A DNA stretch of 64,000 nucleotides, from contig CAZPHH010000001.1 in assembly GCA_964586145.1 (NCBI GenBank), positions 1 through 64,000 of the forward strand. The letters run 5' to 3'. The notes beneath the pieces were generated by a model. It was not told where the DNA came from, did no database searches, and saw only the letters and a list, made by a program, of their open reading frames with translations. Below, in pieces: positions 28,908 to 37,578 of the stretch. The position numbers and the translations under genes are program-made. Positions within the stretch are counted from its first letter, which is position 1, and the number at the start of each line of letters is the position of its first letter. The stretch is from JAFGJQ01 sp964586145 (GTDB taxonomy: Bacteria; Planctomycetota; Phycisphaerae; UBA1845).

Positions 28908-29639
28908 ATGGCCGAAACGACAAGACGGATACCGGACAAGACCATCCTGATTGTCGAGGACGAGGCCGATTTGGCCGAACTGCTCCGGCTCAACCTGGAG
29001 CGGGAGGGGTATTCCTGCCGGGTGGCATGCGCGGGCGACGAGGCGCTGGCCGAGGCGCGGCAACAGGCGCCTTCGCTGGTGCTGCTGGACCGGATGCTGC
29101 CCGGGCTGAGCGGGGATGAGGTAGCCTCCATCATGCGCCGCGACCCGGCGACGGCCAACATTCCCATCATCATGCTTACGGCCAAGGTGGAGGAGTCTGA
29201 CGAACTGGTCGGGTTCGCCCTCGGCGCTGATGACTACGTGACCAAGCCGTTCTCCATGAAGGTGCTGCTGGCTCGCGTGCGGTCCATCTTCCGACGCGCG
29301 ATGCTGATGGAGACCGACCTGGATACGCTCCGCACGGGACCGTTCGAACTGACGCCCAGCCGGCACGAACTGACGGTGGACGGGCAACCCGTCCAGTTGA
29401 CGGCCACCGAGTTCCGGCTTCTCAAGGCCCTGATGGCCGCCCGGGGCCGGGTGCGTAACCGCGACCAGTTGATCGACACCGCGTTCGGCGTGGGGGTCGC
29501 CATCACCGACCGCACGGTGGACGTACACATTACGGCCCTGAGAAAGAAGCTGGGCGCCTCTGCCGGGTGGATTCAGACCGTCCGGGGCGTGGGCTACACC
29601 TTCCGCGAGCCGCAGGAACCGAACGCCGAGCCCTCATGA
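28908..29639 (+). CDS. PhoB-type response regulator
   Basis: This 243-aa transcription regulator has an N-terminal receiver (acidic pocket VEDEAD, phospho-acceptor Asp61 in VLLDRMLPG, MLTAKV and TKPFS) and a C-terminal winged-helix OmpR/PhoB output domain (ELTPSRHELTVDGQ; LTATEFRLLKALM; VDVHITALRKKLG; VRGVGYTF). PhoB-type proteins activate phosphate-starvation genes, but the target set here is unknown. It overlaps the downstream kinase by 4 bp (ATGA), so they form one operon. ATG 28908 is the only start near the domain boundary. Confidence 0.9.
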   Translation: MAETTRRIPDKTILIVEDEADLAELLRLNLEREGYSCRVACAGDEALAEARQQAPSLVLLDRMLPGLSGDEVASIMRRDPATANIPIIMLTAKVEESDELVGFALGADDYVTKPFSMKVLLARVRSIFRRAMLMETDLDTLRTGPFELTPSRHELTVDGQPVQLTATEFRLLKALMAARGRVRNRDQLIDTAFGVGVAITDRTVDVHITALRKKLGASAGWIQTVRGVGYTFREPQEPNAEPS

Positions 29640-31591
29640 AGTTTGCCCCCGGCAAGTTCTTCTGGAAGTTGTTCCTGAGCAACGCCGCGCTTCTGGCGGT
29701 CGTCGTCGGCGCCAGCGTCTGGATCATCCACGCCCGATACCAGGCCATTTACGCCGCGGAACTGACGGACAACCTGCGCGCCGTCGCCGAGGCCCTGCGC
29801 CAGGTCGCGGGGGATCGTTCGCTCGCGGAGGATGCGGGCAATCTGGACCGACTGGCCAAGGGAGTGGGGTCCGCCGGTTCCCGCGGTATCCGCATCACGT
29901 TTGTGACCGCCGACGGCACGGTAATGGGCGATTCGGAGGCGGACCCCGCGCACATGGAGTCGCATTCTGACCGACCGGAGATTCTGGAAGCGCTTCGCAG
30001 CGGCTGGGGCGTGGCCGACCGCTGGTCGGACACCCTGTCCTGCGACATGCGCTACGTGGCGGCGCGGGTGGGACCGGCTGACGCTCCAAAAGGCGTGGTT
30101 CGCGCCTCGATGGGAGTCCGGAGCATCGAGTCGCGCACGCAGACGGCGCGGAACATCGTGATCCTGTCCGCGGCGGTGGTGCTGGCGGGTGCCGTGATGC
30201 TGGCGCTGGCGCTGGCTCGAATCTGGAGCAGCCCCATCGCCCGGATCACCGCGGCGGCCCGCAGCATCTCGACGGGCGATCTGTCCGCGCGAGTGCAGGT
30301 CTCGGGCACGGACGAGGTGTCGCTGCTGGCCCGAAGTCTGAATCAGATGCGCGACCATCTGGCCCGGCAGATGGAGACGATTGACCGCCACAGCCGGACC
30401 CTGGAATTCCTGCTGGCTCAGCTCCATGAGGGCGTGATTGTCGCGGGGCCGAACGGCCAAGTGCTGCTGATGAACCCCGCCGCCCGCCGGCTGCTCGATG
30501 TGCGGGCCGTCGGCAACGTGTCGTTGCCGGAAGGCCGCCCCATCGAAGAGTGCATCCCGCGCGGTGAGCTGCAACGCATGCTGCGGGTCGATGCCGGCGC
30601 GGACACAGAGGCCCGCGACGGCCAGCCACCCATCGAGGAGTATCGCCTGACCGTCCAGCATGGCGGGCGGGCGATGACCCTGCTGGCCCGCGCGTCCGAC
30701 ATCGTGCTGCCCGGCGTCAGCGACGTGAGGCCCGACACCCGCCGATCCCCCGGTGAATCACCCGGCCTGCGTCTCCAGGGACGGCTGCTGGTGCTGACGG
30801 ACGTGACCGAACTGACGCACGCCCTGCAAATCAAGACGGATTTTGTCGCGAATGCCTCGCACGAGCTTCGCACGCCGCTGTCGGCCATCCGGGCGGCCGT
30901 GGAGACGTTGATCAGCATGTCCGACTGCGACGCCTCAGACGCCGAGCCGAAGCTGTTGAAAATCATTGATCGGCACAGCGGCCGGCTGGAGGCGATGGTC
31001 ACCGATCTGCTCGACCTGTCCCGACTGGAGTCTCCGGACGCCGAGTTCCACGCCGCGGCCGTTCCGCTGCCGGCGTTTCTCCAGGACCTGCACGACCGCT
31101 TTCGCGACAAGCTGTTCGCCCGCGGGTTGCATTGGCGGGTTGACCTGGGGCCCGGCTGCGAAACGATCTTCGGGAGCCGCCATCTGTTGTCCCTCATTCT
31201 CGATAATCTGGTGCATAACGCCGTCAAATTCACAGAGGAGGGGGGCCACGTCACGGTGACCTGTCGTCGACAGCCGGACGCCGTGGCCATCACCGTGGCG
31301 GATGACGGCTGCGGCATTCCGCCGGAAGAGCACGAGCGGGTATTTGAACGCTTCTACCAGGTGCAGCGCGCCCGCTCCGGCCCCGCTCGCGGGACCGGGC
31401 TGGGCCTGGCCATTGTGCGGCATGCCGTCAACGTCATGACCGGCCAGGTAACGCTGGACAGCGAACCGGGTCGGGGCACCCGCATTACGATTACGGTGCC
31501 TCAGCCATCCGCAGACGCGAGCCACATGACGCGCCACCCGACCGCCTCGGACGTCGGGGGCACGGATCGACGCATGTCGCCTCGTGAGTGA
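29636..31591 (+). CDS. PhoR-type sensor histidine kinase
   Basis: This 651-aa membrane kinase has two transmembrane helices (about 13-33 and 175-198) bounding a periplasmic sensor, then HAMP (WSSPIARITAAARSISTG), a PAS domain (about 255-330), HisKA with NASHELRTPLSAIRAA (His409) and HATPase with DNLVHNAVKFTE, DDGCGIP, FERFYQV and GTGLGLAIV. This is the PhoR arrangement. The Arg/Pro-rich insert around 365-385 between PAS and HisKA is unusual. It is coupled to the response regulator by a 4-bp overlap. Confidence 0.9.
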   Translation: MKFAPGKFFWKLFLSNAALLAVVVGASVWIIHARYQAIYAAELTDNLRAVAEALRQVAGDRSLAEDAGNLDRLAKGVGSAGSRGIRITFVTADGTVMGDSEADPAHMESHSDRPEILEALRSGWGVADRWSDTLSCDMRYVAARVGPADAPKGVVRASMGVRSIESRTQTARNIVILSAAVVLAGAVMLALALARIWSSPIARITAAARSISTGDLSARVQVSGTDEVSLLARSLNQMRDHLARQMETIDRHSRTLEFLLAQLHEGVIVAGPNGQVLLMNPAARRLLDVRAVGNVSLPEGRPIEECIPRGELQRMLRVDAGADTEARDGQPPIEEYRLTVQHGGRAMTLLARASDIVLPGVSDVRPDTRRSPGESPGLRLQGRLLVLTDVTELTHALQIKTDFVANASHELRTPLSAIRAAVETLISMSDCDASDAEPKLLKIIDRHSGRLEAMVTDLLDLSRLESPDAEFHAAAVPLPAFLQDLHDRFRDKLFARGLHWRVDLGPGCETIFGSRHLLSLILDNLVHNAVKFTEEGGHVTVTCRRQPDAVAITVADDGCGIPPEEHERVFERFYQVQRARSGPARGTGLGLAIVRHAVNVMTGQVTLDSEPGRGTRITITVPQPSADASHMTRHPTASDVGGTDRRMSPRE

Positions 31592-31626
31592 ACCGCCCGC
31601 CCCCGGGATAGAATCGGAAAGTGCGG

Positions 31627-34600
31627 TCAGTTCACGCCGCTCCCTGTTGCTTCACCCGATGAGCAGTCCTTGTCGTCGTCGGGCTGATTGGCGGTCAGCG
31701 TGTTCGCGTAGAGGTTCGATTCGGCGCCCCAGCACAGCACGCCGCCGGCTTCGGCGGCGGAGTTACCCTGAATCGTGCAATAGGAAAGCGTCGATTCGTA
31801 CAGGGTGATGCCGCCGCCCGCGTCTCCCGCCGTGTTGTTGTCGATCGTGCATCCGGACACCAGGCATTTGAAGGCGGCCACTCCGCCCGCCCGGCCCGCG
31901 GTTGCGCGGTTGCCGGAAACCGTGCAGGCGTAGATCGACGAATCGTCCGCGGTAATCCCGCCCCCTTCGTGTTCCGTGGCCTCGTTGTCGCGAACCAGGC
32001 AGTTGCGGATGACCGCGCTGTCGGCTTCGATGCCGCCACCACCTCCGGCGCGGTTCCGCTCGATCACGCAGGCGGACACAACCGAACCGGTCGACGCGAT
32101 CGACACCGCCCCGCCCCAGAGTCCGGCCTCGTTGCCGGTCATGATGCAGGCTTCCAGCGTACCCGCGTACAGGAACACGGCGCCGCCGTCCACCCTCGCC
32201 GTGTTCTCCGTGAACGTGCAGTCAAAGGCCTGGCCGGCCAGGTAGGCCCCGCCGCCGTTGGCCGTGGCCTGGTTCCCGCTGAACACGCAGCGCCGCAGCA
32301 CGCCGCCCGTATCGAGGCTCGCCGCGCCGCCGATGTGCGCGCGGTTGCCGGTGAAGGTGCAATCTTCAAAGGTGGCGGCGTCGCGCGTCCAGACGGCGCC
32401 GGCGTATGCCTGCCCCTCGGCCTGGTTCCCTTCAAATGTGCTCGTCTCCACAAGCAGGACCGATTGCTCACTCTGCATGGCGCCGCCGTTGCCGGCGTTC
32501 CGGTTGCCGACAAACGTGCTGTCACAGACGAGCACGTCGGCGGCGTTCAGCAGCACGAGAGGCGTGGCCGTGTTGTTCTCGAACCGGCTGTTCCGGACCG
32601 CACATCGGCCGATGAAGTGGATCAGCTTCAGTCCTCCGCCGGGATTCGCGCTGAATGTGCAACCCTCGACGGTGACGGCCAGTGTTTCGCGCCCGCTTTC
32701 CGCATGCACCACGCTGCGGCCGCCACAATTCGTGAACCGGCAGTTCGAGAGCGTCAGGTGCTGGTCGGCCCCGGGATCGCCGAAGAAGACGGCGCTGCCG
32801 TGGTTGTCCGCGCCACAGTCCTCGAAGCAGCAGGACTCCAGTTCCAGAGAGGCCCGGCCGGCCCCGTAGAGACCATAGCCGGTGGCCACGTGGATCGCCC
32901 CGCCGTCCGAGAAGTCGGCCGGGCCGGCGTATCCGGCGTAGCCGTTGCGAATGGTGAGGGACTCGATCCGGAGCACGCCTTCCACGCGGTCGAAAAACAC
33001 GAGCCGGTGGCAGTCTTCGGCGTGGGCCTGGAGGTCGATCACGGTGACGTCGCAGCCCTCGCCGCGAATGGTGACGCCGCCGAGATAGCGACCTCGCGTC
33101 TCCAAATCGCGGAACCCGTCGCCGGTGAACGTGCCAGGGCCCAGGTCGATCACGTCGTTGTACGTTGCGGCGTCCAGCGCGTCCTGCAGCGTTGCGTAGT
33201 CGCCGGGGACCCGCAGGTGCCGCGGCGGGCTGGAGGCAAACACCGCTCGCAGCGTGTCCGAGCCGGACACGGTGAACCGGGTCACCGGCTCCGTGCCGCT
33301 GACCGCCTTTTCCCAATGATGGAAGACGAATCCGTCGTTCGCCACGGCCTGCACCAGCGGCTGATCCCCGGAGCGGTATTTCTCCAGCGTCGGGAAGAGA
33401 ATCACCCGGCCGGCCCCGGGAGGAAACACCTCGACGGTCAGAACATGCCGGCCTTCCATGCCGGTGACGCCGGAGCCGCTCCAGTCGTCGCCTTCGCCCT
33501 CCGGCACGAAGTGGGCGGTGATCAGCTTCGAAGCGTCGGCCGGCTCGTCCTGCAACTCCGCCGCCTTCTCGACGCGACTTCGGTTCGACAGCAGGTGACG
33601 GACGCTGAAGCCCGCCAGCTCGTAGCCGGACGTCGGGTCGCCCCAGACGTTGACGGACTCCGTGTGCCAATAGAACCCGACCAACCCGCCCGGGGCATGG
33701 CCCACCGTGCCCAGTTCCGGCGGATCGGCCCCGAACGCCAGGCGGGCCAGGAGAACGTCCGTGGCATCGTACAGGTTGTGCGTGTACTGGAACTTCACCC
33801 GGTCGAGGATGTCGAACGTGAAGTTGAGGTCCAGCGTGTGGCCGTTTCGGAGCTCCACGCCCAGCTCGCCGTACTTCGCGCCGGCGACCAGCTCGAGCGA
33901 TTCCTCATACGAGATCGACGGCCCCGCCACGGCATAGAACTTCACGCCGAACTCCGGCTCGAGATACACCTTGGCCCGGACCGGCGAAAGCGACACGTCA
34001 GGGACATCGGCGTCCGCGTCGAAGGTCAGGCCCGCGACGCGGTTCCACTTTCCGACACCGTCGGACTGGAGGTATTCCGCACCGAGCTCCAGACCCGCAT
34101 TCAGGCCCAGCCCGGCGGAGACCGTCCCCAGTTCTCCCGCGGCCACCTCGGCGCCCAGGTTGACGGTCAGGAAGAACTGGTACACCACCGGCACCGAACC
34201 CAGCGTGATCACGCCGGCCGGCCTGGGCCATTTCAGCTCCACCAGCGGGACCTTCTTGCTCAGATAATCGGTCAGGGCGGTGATCTCGATCTCGGCGTCC
34301 AGACCGGCGCTGACCCGGCCGGCGGCTACGCAGCGAAAACGCTGGATTCGCCCGTCCTCCACGTCCAAAACGAGGTCGAAGTCGGGATGGAACGCAAACC
34401 GGCCGTCCAGGGTGAGGGTGACCTTGTCCGGGAACTCCAGCTCCACGTCGGAAATGACGAGGACGCCGTCTTCCACGGTAATCCGCCCGGCCCGGTGCGA
34501 TTTCAGGTTGACATCGATCCCGGCCTGGCTCAGATCGAGTTGTCCGGCCAGATACAGGCGGCAGCGGCGGATCAGGTCGGTCAGGCCGGCGGGCTCGGTG

Positions 34601-35154
34601 TCGATTTCGTACACCCCGTCTACGGCTTCGACCGCCAGCACGCGCACGGGCCGGAATCCGTCCACGGCGCTGACGAGCACCGCGCCCGGAAACAACGTCG
34701 TCTGGCCGTCTCCGGAGAGGCGAAAGCGGTTCTCGCCCAACTCTTCCAGTTGCGCGGTGTCATCGAGGACGACCGTCGAGTCGTGCAGTTCCGGCTCCAC
34801 CTCGGCTTCGGCAAACACGGCTTCGATTGCCAGGTCGCCGGTGACGGTTACGGTCAGGGGGTTGGCGGCGCCGCCGGCGCCGCCGGCCCAACGGTCGAAC
34901 ACGAAACCCGGGGCGGCCGTGGCGGTGAGGATCAACGTCTCCCCGGTCGCATAGCCGGTGCGGTCCGGGTTCAGGGCAACCTGCCCGGCGCCCGCCGGCG
35001 TCACCGAGACGGTGACCGCGTGCTCACCGATGGCTCCGCCGCCTCCGCCCGCACCGCCTCCGGCGCCACCCGAGGCGCAGCCCACCAGCGTGAGCAGCGA
35101 AAGGTGTGCAGCAAAAAAACAGCTCCAACGGCGGGCGATTCGTTTCAGGGTCAC
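31627..35154 (-). CDS. Large lipoprotein with beta-helix (polymorphic outer-membrane-like repeats)
   Basis: This 1175-aa surface lipoprotein has a lipobox LVGC (Cys about 26) followed by a Ser/Ala/Gly-rich spacer with long Gly runs. Two copies of a bacterial-repeat domain with ATAAPGFVFDRWAGGA-like segments lie near 40-115 and 575-645. An all-beta region without a clear family sits between them, and a right-handed parallel beta-helix follows from about 650 to the end. Its rungs carry FxGNxAxxxGGA-type repeats like those of chlamydial polymorphic membrane proteins. The GTG at 35154 has GGAGG eight bases upstream. It is probably exposed and adhesive or carbohydrate-active; no catalytic residues are evident. 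Confidence 0.8.
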   Translation of the reverse strand: MTLKRIARRWSCFFAAHLSLLTLVGCASGGAGGGAGGGGGAIGEHAVTVSVTPAGAGQVALNPDRTGYATGETLILTATAAPGFVFDRWAGGAGGAANPLTVTVTGDLAIEAVFAEAEVEPELHDSTVVLDDTAQLEELGENRFRLSGDGQTTLFPGAVLVSAVDGFRPVRVLAVEAVDGVYEIDTEPAGLTDLIRRCRLYLAGQLDLSQAGIDVNLKSHRAGRITVEDGVLVISDVELEFPDKVTLTLDGRFAFHPDFDLVLDVEDGRIQRFRCVAAGRVSAGLDAEIEITALTDYLSKKVPLVELKWPRPAGVITLGSVPVVYQFFLTVNLGAEVAAGELGTVSAGLGLNAGLELGAEYLQSDGVGKWNRVAGLTFDADADVPDVSLSPVRAKVYLEPEFGVKFYAVAGPSISYEESLELVAGAKYGELGVELRNGHTLDLNFTFDILDRVKFQYTHNLYDATDVLLARLAFGADPPELGTVGHAPGGLVGFYWHTESVNVWGDPTSGYELAGFSVRHLLSNRSRVEKAAELQDEPADASKLITAHFVPEGEGDDWSGSGVTGMEGRHVLTVEVFPPGAGRVILFPTLEKYRSGDQPLVQAVANDGFVFHHWEKAVSGTEPVTRFTVSGSDTLRAVFASSPPRHLRVPGDYATLQDALDAATYNDVIDLGPGTFTGDGFRDLETRGRYLGGVTIRGEGCDVTVIDLQAHAEDCHRLVFFDRVEGVLRIESLTIRNGYAGYAGPADFSDGGAIHVATGYGLYGAGRASLELESCCFEDCGADNHGSAVFFGDPGADQHLTLSNCRFTNCGGRSVVHAESGRETLAVTVEGCTFSANPGGGLKLIHFIGRCAVRNSRFENNTATPLVLLNAADVLVCDSTFVGNRNAGNGGAMQSEQSVLLVETSTFEGNQAEGQAYAGAVWTRDAATFEDCTFTGNRAHIGGAASLDTGGVLRRCVFSGNQATANGGGAYLAGQAFDCTFTENTARVDGGAVFLYAGTLEACIMTGNEAGLWGGAVSIASTGSVVSACVIERNRAGGGGGIEADSAVIRNCLVRDNEATEHEGGGITADDSSIYACTVSGNRATAGRAGGVAAFKCLVSGCTIDNNTAGDAGGGITLYESTLSYCTIQGNSAAEAGGVLCWGAESNLYANTLTANQPDDDKDCSSGEATGSGVN

Positions 35155-35275
35155 GGCTGCAGCCTCCAACAGGTGTATCCGGGTCGGGCATCAACACGCG
35201 GGACAATCACGCGCGAACCGCACGGCCCCAGACACTCCAGAGCGGGTTCACGCGCATCCTCACGACCCCTGTATT

Positions 35276-35288
35276 CAACGTAACGTTG
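35276..35288. promoter_or_regulatory. 13-base palindrome upstream of the lipoprotein gene
   Basis: CAACGTAACGTTG is a perfect palindrome around one central base, 121 bases upstream of the lipoprotein start and 25 bases past the stop of the glycosyltransferase-like gene. It has operator-like symmetry. No matching copy was noticed elsewhere in the window. Confidence 0.3.
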
Positions 35289-35313
35289 CCGGGTCAACCG
35301 GTCACACGGCCCG

Positions 35314-37566
35314 TCAGGGCACGCGGTACAGCCGGCCGTAGGACCGGTCGAACACCGAATCGACGATGGGCTCCACGGGCGTCAGACCGGCCTGCATGAG
35401 ACGGACGAAGAGGTCTTCCGTGATCTCCTCCGGGAATCCGTAGCTCGATTTGCGCAGTCGGTAGACCTCCGCCCAGTTCACCAGCACGTGCGTGTACCCC
35501 TGCTCACGCAGCCATTCGAGGATCCGTCTCTCGTCGGACTTCGCCGCCCGCACGGCCTCCACGAACGGGTTGCGATTGAACACCACGCAGTAGTCGACGT
35601 TCCGCTGAAAGTAGAAGGCCCGCGCTTCCCCGACCAGGAGCACCTTGCCGTCGAGGGGCACGGTATCGCCCGTATTCACGACCTGGTAGAACTCGTATCC
35701 GCGAATCCGACCGTTCACGAAGAACTCGGGGATGCCCTCGATCTGGACGGTGCGGCCCACCAGGGGCAGGTGCGCGTGATAGAGACGTCCGATGAAGCCC
35801 AGGTTCCAACCCAGCCCGATGATGACCATGTACGCCACCAGCCCGCCCACCACGAATCCCGGCGCGCGTTGCCCGCGCAGCACGGCCACCGAGCGGTCGA
35901 CCGCCGCCGACGTCAGGATGATCAGGGGAATCAGCATGGGCACCGCGAATCGCGCGTACAAATGCGTCGCGAACAGCCACACCACGATCTGAAGGCCGAG
36001 CACCACCACGGCCAGCCGCACCGGGCGTTCGCCCCAGGTCAGCACCACCGCCGACATGGCCAGCAGCAACAGAAGCGGGCCGAACCGCTGATCCGGGTCG
36101 GCGGGCACGTACTGCCAGAGCATGGCCAGGCGGTCGCCCAGCACCTCATCCGATCGGTGGCACGCGGCGAAGTGACGCGATTCCTCCGAACCCCAGCCGG
36201 TCGGGTACGTGGTGAACACCTCGCCCGCCAGCGGGAACACAGGATTGCCGGCCATGGCCGTGTTCTTGATGAACCAGGGGAGAATCGTCAGGCAGGCGGC
36301 CGCCCCGTACACGCCCACTGCGGCCAGTCGACGCCGCCATCCCGAGGCAGGAGCGGCGAAAGCCAACACCGCCAGGGGCAACACGATGAGAGCGCCCGCC
36401 GTGTACTTGCATCCGAAGCTCAGGCCCGCCAGCACGCCGGCCAGGGCCAGCCACGGCAGGGTGGGCCGTTCTCGCGAAGACGTGGCGAGGGGGGCCTGCC
36501 CGGCGTTCGGCAGGGAGCCGGGCAAGACGCCGATGAGGGGGGGCGCGTCCGCCGGCACGCCGGGGAGAATCGGAGCGCGGGACCGCGCGCGTCCCGCCGG
36601 CCGGACGGGCGGATGCGCGTGCCCCGCCGTGTGCGCCATGGACAGACCGCGCAGCAGGACCGCCGCCGCCATCAGGCCGAAGAAGAGCATCGCGTTTTCC
36701 ACGTACGCCACGCCGCTGAGGTACACCAGCCATCCGGTCCCGGCGGTGACCACGCCCGTGACCACGCCGGTCAGCGGAGACCGGTCCCGCCCGATCAGCC
36801 AGCCCGCGGCCACGCAGAGAACGGCCAGCCCCAGATTCATCATCTTGGCCATTCCGGCGCCGCTGAGGACGCTGTTGCGAACGACCATGCACAACAGGTA
36901 GAGCATCTCCGCGTTGGCGGGGAAGTTGGCGTACACGTTATGCGGGGCATAGGTGATGCGTCCCGCCTCGAAATACTCGCGCGGCATCTGGAGGTGATAC
37001 TCCAGGACGTCGTACCCGTTGCCCTCTTCCGCCCAGAGAAGACCCGAGGGGACCGCCGCGGCCAGCACGCCCAGCACGGCGAAGGGCACCGTGGTCAGCC
37101 AGAGCCAGCGCCAGCGCGTGGCCGCCACGCCCAGAAACGCCCACTCTCGCCGCGGGTGGCGCAGGGAAGGCGATGCGATGCTTTCCAGAATGCGCCTCAG
37201 ACGAACCAGTCCCATGATCCCCGCGGCGATCGTGACGACATAGAGCACCGGGGGATGCAGCACGCCGGCCAACCCCAGCCCCAGGGTGAGCAGGGACAAC
37301 AGCCCGATTCCCAGCGCCAGGCCCAGCATCACATGCCAGCGAAGGGGAAGCGGATCGGACGTGCAGAGCGGGACCAGCCAGAGCCCGCCCAGCCCGGCGG
37401 CGGCCAGAAGCCCCACGGCGGGAAGCCCGTCCAGCAGGAGAGACAGGCAGGCCCCGGGGGCGATCTGGATCAGCAGGAAAAAACCGATCGCTGCACAGAG
37501 AAACAGAATCCACTGCGCCTGCGTCAGTCGTTCCAGGGGTCGGGATGGTGGTTCCGCCGGGGGCAT
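35314..37566 (-). CDS. Polytopic membrane glycosyltransferase-like protein
   Basis: This 750-aa protein has about 12-14 hydrophobic helices, an early periplasmic loop with Glu/Asp (LLWAEEGNGYDVLEYHLQMP) and a soluble C-terminal domain of about 170 residues. The plan suits GT-C enzymes (PMT or ArnT relatives) that transfer sugars from polyprenyl-phosphate carriers to surface molecules. The acceptor is unknown. A Pro/Ala/Arg-rich loop near 330-370 is low-complexity. It lies 13 bp upstream of nothing on its own strand, but its start is 12 bp downstream of the stop of the next minus-strand gene, so the two are probably cotranscribed. Confidence 0.65.
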   Translation of the reverse strand: MPPAEPPSRPLERLTQAQWILFLCAAIGFFLLIQIAPGACLSLLLDGLPAVGLLAAAGLGGLWLVPLCTSDPLPLRWHVMLGLALGIGLLSLLTLGLGLAGVLHPPVLYVVTIAAGIMGLVRLRRILESIASPSLRHPRREWAFLGVAATRWRWLWLTTVPFAVLGVLAAAVPSGLLWAEEGNGYDVLEYHLQMPREYFEAGRITYAPHNVYANFPANAEMLYLLCMVVRNSVLSGAGMAKMMNLGLAVLCVAAGWLIGRDRSPLTGVVTGVVTAGTGWLVYLSGVAYVENAMLFFGLMAAAVLLRGLSMAHTAGHAHPPVRPAGRARSRAPILPGVPADAPPLIGVLPGSLPNAGQAPLATSSRERPTLPWLALAGVLAGLSFGCKYTAGALIVLPLAVLAFAAPASGWRRRLAAVGVYGAAACLTILPWFIKNTAMAGNPVFPLAGEVFTTYPTGWGSEESRHFAACHRSDEVLGDRLAMLWQYVPADPDQRFGPLLLLLAMSAVVLTWGERPVRLAVVVLGLQIVVWLFATHLYARFAVPMLIPLIILTSAAVDRSVAVLRGQRAPGFVVGGLVAYMVIIGLGWNLGFIGRLYHAHLPLVGRTVQIEGIPEFFVNGRIRGYEFYQVVNTGDTVPLDGKVLLVGEARAFYFQRNVDYCVVFNRNPFVEAVRAAKSDERRILEWLREQGYTHVLVNWAEVYRLRKSSYGFPEEITEDLFVRLMQAGLTPVEPIVDSVFDRSYGRLYRVP

Positions 37567-37578
37567 ACGTGGATCCGG

